From RGIG8782 sp017475895 (lineage in GTDB: Bacteria; Pseudomonadota; Alphaproteobacteria; Rickettsiales; UBA1997): 21,086 nucleotides of DNA. Each line of letters starts with the position of its first letter. The first letter of the stretch is position 1. The stretch lies in the NCBI GenBank assembly GCA_947167315.1, contig CAMVHP010000011.1, forward strand, positions 1-21,086, given 5' to 3'. Below the pieces are notes generated by a model that was not told the DNA's origin, ran no database searches, and was given only the letters and a program-made list of their open reading frames with translations. The position numbers were made by a program, and so were the translations under genes. Positions 15,596 through 21,086 of this stretch are shown one piece after another.

Positions 15596-17098
15596 TTATT
15601 CAATAAGATTTGTATTTAGTTTTAACAGGATATTTTTTTTATCATTTTTTTTCTTTAAAATCATAAAAAATTCTTTTTTGCCGCTTAATTTTATGTTGTT
15701 TATAGCCGATAGGAAATCTTCTTTTGTATTTGTTGAAAACTGATTTACATTTAAAACCACATCTCCTGCCTCTATACCGTAGTAGTTTGCTATACTTTTT
15801 TCCTTTACTTTAAGTACATACATACCATATTTATTGTTGTATATCTTATATTTTTCCACTAAATTTTCATCTATTTTTGTTAAAATAATATCCATAAACT
15901 CGATTGAATTGGTTTTAATGCTTTCATCAACTTCATTGTATTTATTAATTTCCGGAGAATCTGCAACCTTAACTTTAATTCTTAAATATCTGCCGTTTCT
16001 CAAAACCAAAACATCAGCCGCACTATCTACATCCGTGTTTTTTATTAAATGCAGAAGTTGATTGTTATCCACAATATTTGTGTTATTGTATGATATGATT
16101 ACATCACCAATCAAAATTCCGGCGTTGTTTGCTGGACTTCCGCTGGTAATGTCAATTACCATTACGCCACTTTGTTTTTTGGAATTTATTATTTTTAATA
16201 TATCGCTTTTTATGTTTTGTCCTTTTATGCCTATCCAGCCTTTTTGTATGTAACCAACCTCTTTTATTTTATCCACTATGCTCATAATAACATCAGCTGG
16301 TATTGCAAAACCAACACCGAAATCGTTGTTATTTTTATTACCATTAACATCTAAAGTTGTATTGTTTTTATTGATATTATTAAAATACAATATTGTATTC
16401 ATACCTATGACTTCACCGTTACAATTGAATAACGGGCCACCAGAATTTCCTCTATTGATTATAGCGTCAATTTGAATTAAATTATTCATATCAATTTCAC
16501 TTATACTTCTGTTTACGGCAGATATTATGCCACTTGATACAGAAATTCCTAAACCATAAGGGTTACCAACTGCAATTATTTCTTCTCCGACATTGTATTT
16601 TATATCCTCTTTGAGTGTTAATGGTGTTAGTTTAGCTCTAGAATTAATTTTTAGCAATGCTACATCCTGATAAAAATCGCTACCTATCAGTTCTGCTTTG
16701 TATTCGATATTCTTCAAATAAACCATAATTTCATCAGCACCATCAATAACATGATTATTTGTTAGTATATAACCATCTTCACTTATAACAAAACCTGAGC
16801 CAACCGAGTATAACTCCATAGACTTTTTATAGCTATAGTAATTGCCGTTATTACCATTTATAACCATGTCATTGATTTTAAATGATTTTATTTGCAGGAC
16901 CGATTGTGATATTCTATTATATACGTCTGGAATGTTGTTACATATCGAACCTTTTATATTTGTGTTATTAGTATCCTCTCTTTCGACAGTGTTTTTTTCC
17001 AGATTGTTACTTGCCTTCAAACTGACATTACTGCCGAAAGCTAAATTGACAGAAAATACAAAACCAACTATACATAAAGCGATGTTTTTAGCGAACAT
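15596..17098 (-). CDS. Periplasmic serine endoprotease DegP/HtrA family
   Basis: This periplasmic quality-control protease and chaperone degrades misfolded envelope proteins. A signal peptide occupies about residues 1-22 (MFAKN, hydrophobic core, NLAFG). The trypsin-like domain holds the catalytic triad H116 (LTNNHVIDG), D145 (YQDVALL) and S219 (RGNSGGPLF). Two PDZ domains follow: PDZ1 at about 275-365 (GWIGIKGQNI, SGVMVIDITSGSPANNAGI) and PDZ2 at about 400-495 (GMYVLKVKEKSIANYYGIEAGD). Length (500) and two PDZ domains fit DegP or DegQ; the exact paralogue cannot be told. Its ATG follows the BI-1 stop by one base, so translation is probably coupled. Confidence 0.93.
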   Translation of the reverse strand: MFAKNIALCIVGFVFSVNLAFGSNVSLKASNNLEKNTVEREDTNNTNIKGSICNNIPDVYNRISQSVLQIKSFKINDMVINGNNGNYYSYKKSMELYSVGSGFVISEDGYILTNNHVIDGADEIMVYLKNIEYKAELIGSDFYQDVALLKINSRAKLTPLTLKEDIKYNVGEEIIAVGNPYGLGISVSSGIISAVNRSISEIDMNNLIQIDAIINRGNSGGPLFNCNGEVIGMNTILYFNNINKNNTTLDVNGNKNNNDFGVGFAIPADVIMSIVDKIKEVGYIQKGWIGIKGQNIKSDILKIINSKKQSGVMVIDITSGSPANNAGILIGDVIISYNNTNIVDNNQLLHLIKNTDVDSAADVLVLRNGRYLRIKVKVADSPEINKYNEVDESIKTNSIEFMDIILTKIDENLVEKYKIYNNKYGMYVLKVKEKSIANYYGIEAGDVVLNVNQFSTNTKEDFLSAINNIKLSGKKEFFMILKKKNDKKNILLKLNTNLIE

Positions 17099-17099
17099 A

Positions 17100-17813
17100 T
17101 CAATTACTTCTTCTATTTCCGAATAGGTGCAGTAGAGTTGTGAATAGATTTATGAATGTTATGTATAGGTTAAGAGCACCAAGAACGGCTATTCTTTCTG
17201 AATTTTCACTGTTTATGCCCATGTAGTTATACAATCTTTTTAAATTTTGAACATTAAAAGCTGTGTAGAGAGTAAATATTACAACACCTATGTATGACAT
17301 ACCCAGACTAAATGAAGTGTTTCTTATGAACAAGTTAATTATTGATGCAATACATAGCCCAAATATACCCATTGTTAGGAACGAACCTAAACTGGTTAAA
17401 TCTCTTTTTGTTGTGTATCCGTATAAACTCATGCAACCAAAGGTCAACGAGGTTGTTAAAAACATTTCCATTATACTTTGTCTTGTGTAAAATACAAATA
17501 TCGTTGACAGTGATAAACCCATTAATCCTGAAAATATATAAAGTTTATTTCTTGCTTCCTGAACTTCTAAATTCATTATTGATCTGCCGAAATTGTAAAC
17601 AAAAAATACCGGTGACAATTGAACTATTAGTGCAATTATTGGATTTGAGTATAACATCCCTAAAAGTGAATGGCTATTGCCAACTATAAAAGCAACAACG
17701 GCACTGACCAAAAGAGCAATACTCATATTGCGATATATTGAATGCATATAATTTCTTATTCCTGAATCAAATGTTCGACTTTCAGTGTTGTTATATATGT
17801 TTGTGTATTTCAT
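17100..17813 (-). CDS. Bax inhibitor-1 family (YbhL/YccA-like) integral membrane protein
   Basis: This 237-residue protein has seven hydrophobic segments (about 30-45, 55-75, 89-109, 116-132, 143-163, 170-186, 208-231). Family signatures are YGYTTKRDLTSLGSFL (131-146) in the middle and LGALNLYITFINLF (211-224) at the end. Bacterial members are proposed calcium-leak or pH-sensing channels, and E. coli YccA modulates FtsH proteolysis; the role here is inferred only from the family. It is the first gene of a six-gene unit and sits one base before the HtrA protease, which fits a link to membrane-protein quality control. GGTGA at 17818-17822, four bases before the ATG, is a plausible ribosome-binding site. 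Confidence 0.88.
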   Translation of the reverse strand: MKYTNIYNNTESRTFDSGIRNYMHSIYRNMSIALLVSAVVAFIVGNSHSLLGMLYSNPIIALIVQLSPVFFVYNFGRSIMNLEVQEARNKLYIFSGLMGLSLSTIFVFYTRQSIMEMFLTTSLTFGCMSLYGYTTKRDLTSLGSFLTMGIFGLCIASIINLFIRNTSFSLGMSYIGVVIFTLYTAFNVQNLKRLYNYMGINSENSERIAVLGALNLYITFINLFTTLLHLFGNRRSN

Positions 17814-17843
17814 TTGTTCACCATCTTTTGTTTATATCTGAAT

Positions 17844-17873
17844 ATAATATAAATATTTGATAATAATTTTCAA
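17844..17873 (-). promoter_or_regulatory. Candidate promoter for the BI-1 to gpsA unit
   Basis: Minus strand: TTGAAA (17873-17868), an 18-base spacer, TATTAT (17849-17844). It would start transcription near 17837, about 24 bases before the BI-1 ATG, and lies just downstream of the rpsU terminator. Confidence 0.4.
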
Positions 17874-17885
17874 GCAAATAATTTA

Positions 17886-17919
17886 CAAAAATAGCCTCCG
17901 CGTAAATTATGGAGGCTAT
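17886..17919 (-). terminator. Intrinsic terminator of the M23-bactofilin-rpsU unit
   Basis: A perfect nine-base-pair stem, ATAGCCTCC at 17891-17899 against GGAGGCTAT at 17911-17919, encloses an 11-base loop. On the minus strand the hairpin is followed by a run of T (from 17891 down to 17886). It lies 19 bases after the rpsU stop. This is the only hairpin-plus-T-run I found in the window. Confidence 0.85.
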
Positions 17920-17937
17920 CTATTCACTAAATTAAAA

Positions 17938-18123
17938 CTATTTCTTTTTTCTTTTTGCTCTTGAAATACTTTCTTTCAGTTTTCTTTTTCTTTTTTCAGA
18001 TGGACTCTCATATTCAGCTCTTCTTCTGGATTCCTTCAATATACCCTCTCTTTGGGTCTTCTTTTTAAAAATCCTTATACCCATCTCAAGTCTGTTTTGA
18101 TCTGTTATAATAACCTGAACCAT
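17938..18123 (-). CDS. rpsU: Small ribosomal subunit protein bS21
   Basis: This 61-residue, strongly basic protein binds the 30S platform near the anti-Shine-Dalgarno end of 16S rRNA and takes part in initiation. MVQVIITDQN, the helix with FKKKTQREGILKESRRR (19-35), and YESPSEKRKRK (38-48) match bS21 across its whole length; the end is almost all Lys and Arg. It has the strongest ribosome-binding site in the window (AAGGTGG at 18136-18142). It follows the bactofilin gene by 53 bases and is closed by a terminator, so it may be transcribed with bactofilin, from its own promoter, or both. Confidence 0.95.
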   Translation of the reverse strand: MVQVIITDQNRLEMGIRIFKKKTQREGILKESRRRAEYESPSEKRKRKLKESISRAKRKKK

Positions 18124-18135
18124 TTTATAAATTTA

Positions 18136-18142
18136 CCACCTT
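18136..18142 (-). promoter_or_regulatory. Strong Shine-Dalgarno of rpsU with long spacing
   Basis: AAGGTGG on the minus strand is a seven-base match to the Shine-Dalgarno consensus. It ends 12 bases before the ATG, longer than the usual five to nine. Confidence 0.65.
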
Positions 18143-18176
18143 CAATCACTTATTAATAAAACAAACATAAATAAAA

Positions 18177-18554
18177 CTATTTCTTAGCATCACCTGTTTT
18201 TAGAACATCAATAATTTTTTTTTGGTTTTGTGTGATTCTCTTCAATTCACAGTTTATTGTGGCACCAAAATCAACCGATAAAAAATTATATTCCAATGTA
18301 CCATTTACGACCGAAGTGTCAGCTATGTTGATTTTATCGGAATTAACATTACCATCAAAGGTACCACTTATGTTGAAAATTTCACATTTTACATTTCCGT
18401 TTACAACTCCATTTTCTCTTATGGTAACAATCTTGGCAGTTATATCGCCCTCGATCTTGCCCTCTATTTCTATGTTTTGTCCATTTTCAATATTTCCCTT
18501 TATAACAACTCCCTTTGCTATAACTGATGGAATATCTTTACCTATTAAAGCCAT
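18177..18554 (-). CDS. Bactofilin (polymer-forming cytoskeletal protein)
   Basis: Bactofilins polymerise on the inner face of the membrane without nucleotides and position cell-wall enzymes. This 125-residue protein has the family's right-handed beta-helix pattern: short repeats such as GVVIKGNIENGQNIEIEGKIEGDI, NGVVNGNVKCEIFNISGTFDGNV and TSVVNGTLEY, between a short N-terminus and a hydrophilic tail. The length is typical. It starts 14 bases after the stop of the M23 peptidase gene, with GAGGG four bases before the ATG. M23 peptidase plus bactofilin is a pairing known from other bacteria, where it controls cell shape (for example Csd1/CcmA in Helicobacter). Confidence 0.92.
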   Translation of the reverse strand: MALIGKDIPSVIAKGVVIKGNIENGQNIEIEGKIEGDITAKIVTIRENGVVNGNVKCEIFNISGTFDGNVNSDKINIADTSVVNGTLEYNFLSVDFGATINCELKRITQNQKKIIDVLKTGDAKK

Positions 18555-18558
18555 AATA

Positions 18559-18563
18559 CCCTC
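18559..18563 (-). promoter_or_regulatory. Ribosome-binding site of bactofilin
   Basis: GAGGG on the minus strand, four bases before the ATG at 18554. Confidence 0.55.
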
Positions 18564-18568
18564 TATTG

Positions 18569-19636
18569 TTAAAATAATTTTTCACTAACTCTTATAAATT
18601 TAATTGGATCGACACTCTCCCTCTTAATTTTAACTTCCCAGTGGAGATGTTGTCCTGTACTTCTACCGGTGCTACCCTGTATAGCTATTTTATCTCCTCT
18701 TTTTACCACATCACCAGTCTTAACCAATGAGGTATTAAGATGAGCATATTCAGTTCTTATATCATTTCCGTGATTAATTCCAACAATATTTCCAAAGCCT
18801 CTTCTATTTGCTACCAAATCAACAACACCATCGGCTGCGGCATAGATGGTGGCGTTATATGGACCGACTAGGTCTAAACCGTTGTGTTTTCTTACCATTT
18901 TTGTAAACGGATCAATTCTGGAACCAAATTTACTCGACATATAATAGTTTCTTATTGGTTTAGCTATAGGCATTGAGTTTAAAAATGATTCTAAGAAGTT
19001 CATGTATTTTATCTTATTTTTTAACTCAGAAAAGTTACCTCTTTTAACCAATATACTGTTTTTGAATATAAGATCGTTGCTTTCTCTGACATTAAAATTA
19101 TTATAACTTATGTTATAAATTTCTCTGGCCTTTTGCTCCAGTGATACTTCACTTAATATATCATTCAAACCATTAATTCTTGAATTAACTAAAATTTCTA
19201 CGTTTGTTATGTCTCTATCTATGTTGTTTAGTATTGGTAATATTTCATTATACTCATCAATATTTTCATAGTTTCTATTGACTAATTTACTTGTGGCATA
19301 GCTGACTTTTTTGACATCTAAATCTTCAAATCTATCGTAAAAATTTAACGCTACAAAATATTCTTTTATATTTCCAACAACATAATTAAGGTCTTGTATT
19401 TTGTAGTTTAAATCCAAATTGATATCCTTCAGGTCTTTTATTTTTTTGTTTTTAATCATTTGCATTCTGAAATTTAAAGCCAACGATATGTTTGCTACTA
19501 AAAACCAAACTACAAAAACCGAGTGCAGTATTTTTGAAAAATTTGTTATCTCTTTTGATTTTATACCATCTTCTGTAAGTACTATGACTTTTCTCTTTTT
19601 TTTCAAAAAATTTTTATATTTATTCGTAAGTGACAC
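18569..19636 (-). CDS. Membrane-anchored M23 family peptidoglycan endopeptidase
   Basis: This is a zinc metallopeptidase of the LytM/M23 type that cuts peptidoglycan crosslinks. A basic cytoplasmic N-terminus (1-34) precedes one transmembrane helix (about 36-56), a long periplasmic helical region (60-220), and the LytM domain (about 228-350). Zinc ligands H251 and D255 (HNGLD) and H332 (HLHWEV), with H299 (YAHL) and H330 completing the site, are all present, so it should be an active enzyme and not an activator such as EnvC. The start is GTG at 19636, the longest frame; it gives the short basic leader expected before the anchor. Bactofilin follows at once, which suggests a shape-determining pair at the membrane. 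Confidence 0.9.
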   Translation of the reverse strand: MSLTNKYKNFLKKKRKVIVLTEDGIKSKEITNFSKILHSVFVVWFLVANISLALNFRMQMIKNKKIKDLKDINLDLNYKIQDLNYVVGNIKEYFVALNFYDRFEDLDVKKVSYATSKLVNRNYENIDEYNEILPILNNIDRDITNVEILVNSRINGLNDILSEVSLEQKAREIYNISYNNFNVRESNDLIFKNSILVKRGNFSELKNKIKYMNFLESFLNSMPIAKPIRNYYMSSKFGSRIDPFTKMVRKHNGLDLVGPYNATIYAAADGVVDLVANRRGFGNIVGINHGNDIRTEYAHLNTSLVKTGDVVKRGDKIAIQGSTGRSTGQHLHWEVKIKRESVDPIKFIRVSEKLF

Positions 19637-19828
19637 GATAAAAGTAATTAATACACTGATACAACATTATAATATGATAAAAGAAAAAAGCAAGTGTTTT
19701 TTGTCTGGAAGCCTTTTTACTTGCCAGTAGTTGAATACTCAGTGGTTAGAAATCTTAAAAATGGCAAAAATACCTTGATTTTTTTAAATACTATTGTACC
19801 ATTCAGTAAAATAAGATGTATTTAGGAT
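19637..19828. other. Divergent gap between the M23 and SPOR lipoprotein genes
   Basis: This 192-base gap between two divergent genes should hold both promoters. Apart from the minus-strand promoter candidate, I see an inverted repeat GCAAGT (19690-19695) / ACTTGC (19719-19724) with a 23-base spacing that overlaps the candidate -35 of the M23 gene; it could be an operator or chance. An ATG at 19815 opens an eight-codon frame that ends inside the lipoprotein gene. No convincing promoter was found for the plus strand. Confidence 0.4.
19666..19693 (-). promoter_or_regulatory. Candidate promoter for the M23-bactofilin-rpsU unit
   Basis: Minus strand: TTGCTT (19693-19688, weak), a 16-base spacer, then a perfect TATAAT (19671-19666). 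The transcript would begin near 19659, about 23 bases before the GTG start. Confidence 0.4.
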
Positions 19829-21086
19829 TTGAAATACAGTAGAGTATTTGTTGTATTTTGTTTAGTATTGGGTTCGTGTGTTAACCAACATACGAGTTAT
19901 AGGGTGTTGAATAAAAATGGAAAAGTTGTATATTTTGATAGAAAAAAACCGCTACATAACTCTATTGTGCAGAGCGATGAAAAGGAAATGTCTAATATAC
20001 AAAACATAACTAAACAGGCTAAAAGTACAAAGAAGCAACAATCTGTAGGTAAGTTAAATACACAACCGGTCAATGTTAATGGTGATACAAAAATAAAAGA
20101 TGATTTAGTTTTGGAGAGTAGTGCCTATACATTAAGAAGTGTTGTTGATACGGTTGTTAAAGATGATGATATTGAGTATTTAGCGAAAATGATTGATAAA
20201 AACAAAAAACCTAAAACGATAAAAGATTTTGATTTGCCTGAGTATTACTTTGATAGTAATACATCTCAAAAATCAAAAACTGACAAATCTGGGAAACAAG
20301 TTATAGAAATAAATGGAAGTGGTGTGAATAACACAAAGTTACAGGCACAAAATCAAAGCAAAAAAAAGGAAAGTTCTTTTACTAAATTCGCCAAAAACAT
20401 AAAAAACAAGGTTACTGGTAAAAGTAGTGATAAGACTTCTAACGAAAACGAGGTGGATAACACTATAGATCCGTTGGTTGCCGCTACTGCTAGTGTTTCT
20501 AGTAATAGAAGTAAGAGTATGGATGCCATTAAAGGCAATTCCAGTGATGCAGGAAATAAAAATAGTGTTAGTACTACTGCCGCATTAAATAATAAAACAA
20601 ATATAGTAGATACAGGTGATACGCATAAAATTTCGTACAGCAGTGGTTCACAATTTGGTAGAAATATGAACACTGGTGTATCGTTAAAGAGTAGTAGTTC
20701 AAGAAATACAAATCAAGCAAAAACCAATATGGTTACAACCGCCAGTGGTACATATGTTGCCGTTAGTTCTAACGAGGTGGATGAAAGACTAAAAGTGGTT
20801 GATTCGAATTCTAAAAAAACGACTACAACCAAGACTACTACATCTCTAGCCAATACCACAAAAAGTAGTACAAGTACTACGACTAATGGTAGTAACTATT
20901 TAAAACAAGGCAAGTACTACATACAACTTGGTTCATTTGTTGATAGAGCTAAGGCTAATGAACTGTCCAGTAGGTTTAGAAATGTCGGGGACGGTGGAGC
21001 TGTGGTTCCAACAAATACAAAAAACGGCTTGATGTATAAAGTTGTAATTGGAGAATTTAGCACTAAAGATAGTGCTGAAAAAGAAA
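19829..21086 (+). CDS. SPOR-domain lipoprotein (3' end beyond the window)
   Basis: The frame is open from a TTG at 19829 to the right edge (419 codons and one base). An in-frame TAG at 19823-19825 rules out an earlier start, and TTG gives a proper lipoprotein signal: MKYSR, a hydrophobic core and the lipobox LGSC with lipidated Cys17. AGGA sits one base before the TTG, too close to be ideal. Residues 18-360 are mostly low-complexity Ser/Thr/Asn/Lys, ending in Thr-rich runs; a somewhat more ordered part lies at about 90-150. From residue 361 (GKYYIQLGSF) a SPOR domain begins, a fold that binds septal glycan strands lacking stem peptides. No RlpA double-psi barrel is visible, so RlpA is not proposed. 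It is divergent from the M23 gene. Confidence 0.82.
   Translation, partial: MKYSRVFVVFCLVLGSCVNQHTSYRVLNKNGKVVYFDRKKPLHNSIVQSDEKEMSNIQNITKQAKSTKKQQSVGKLNTQPVNVNGDTKIKDDLVLESSAYTLRSVVDTVVKDDDIEYLAKMIDKNKKPKTIKDFDLPEYYFDSNTSQKSKTDKSGKQVIEINGSGVNNTKLQAQNQSKKKESSFTKFAKNIKNKVTGKSSDKTSNENEVDNTIDPLVAATASVSSNRSKSMDAIKGNSSDAGNKNSVSTTAALNNKTNIVDTGDTHKISYSSGSQFGRNMNTGVSLKSSSSRNTNQAKTNMVTTASGTYVAVSSNEVDERLKVVDSNSKKTTTTKTTTSLANTTKSSTSTTTNGSNYLKQGKYYIQLGSFVDRAKANELSSRFRNVGDGGAVVPTNTKNGLMYKVVIGEFSTKDSAEKE

Noticed and set aside
17342..17689. A 115-codon plus-strand frame inside the BI-1 gene.
   Set aside because: It is a shadow of a well-supported membrane-protein gene on the other strand, with no ribosome-binding site and no recognisable domain.
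19690..19724. Inverted repeat GCAAGT/ACTTGC considered as a terminator.
   Set aside because: The stem is only six pairs with a 23-base loop, too weak for a terminator, and it lies between two divergent starts where no terminator is needed.
20353..20673. A 106-codon minus-strand frame opposite the SPOR lipoprotein.
   Set aside because: It is Leu/Phe-rich because it reads the complement of Ser/Thr/Lys/Asn codons, and the plus-strand frame is supported by a lipobox and a SPOR domain.

Overview
The window is 21,086 bases of very AT-rich, gene-dense bacterial chromosome (roughly 30% G+C by eye, not counted). It carries 17 well-supported genes, the last one cut by the right edge. Several features point to an alphaproteobacterium, and the extreme A+T and type IV secretion genes recall host-associated orders such as Rickettsiales or Holosporales. 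These features are the FtsW N-terminus, YidC with lysine at the groove position, RNase E with an acidic insert inside its S1 domain, and rvh/VirB-like type IV secretion genes. This placement is inference; no rRNA or taxonomic marker was searched. The standard genetic code fits throughout: TGG encodes Trp and TGA is used as a stop.

Layout. Bases 1-248 hold no convincing gene, only an odd cluster of G runs and a possible 17-codon ORF. A glycosyltransferase (249-1025, +) converges end to end with a minus-strand unit reading rne, a GNAT acetyltransferase and xerC (4841 down to 1026). Divergent from rne are ftsW and a membrane-anchored TPR protein (4979-7945, +). Then comes dacA (minus), which shares a compact divergent promoter region with yidC (plus, 9178-10836). 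From 17813 down to 10853 is a tight six-gene minus-strand unit: a Bax-inhibitor-1-family membrane protein, a DegP/HtrA protease, dnaX, virB10, virB11 and gpsA, with gaps of 1 to 21 bases. Upstream of it lies a second minus-strand unit (19636 to 17938): an M23 endopeptidase, a bactofilin and rpsU, closed by the only clear intrinsic terminator in the window. A lipoprotein with a SPOR domain starts at 19829 on the plus strand and runs off the right end.

How the genes fit together. Much of the window concerns the cell envelope. FtsW polymerises septal peptidoglycan, DacA trims stem peptides, the M23 enzyme and bactofilin form a likely shape-determining pair, and the SPOR lipoprotein probably binds denuded glycan at the septum. 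YidC, DegP and the BI-1 protein handle membrane-protein insertion and quality control. VirB10 and VirB11 are two parts of a type IV secretion system whose other parts are not here. RNase E, DnaX, XerC, GpsA and bS21 are housekeeping.

No CRISPR array, insertion sequence, tRNA or rRNA was seen. I found no clearly new defence or mobile system. The most unusual points are a gamma-only DnaX, an RNase E whose putative membrane-targeting helix is its very C-terminus, an acetyltransferase with an unrecognised C-terminal domain, secretion genes embedded in a housekeeping unit, and overlapping back-to-back -10 elements between dacA and yidC.
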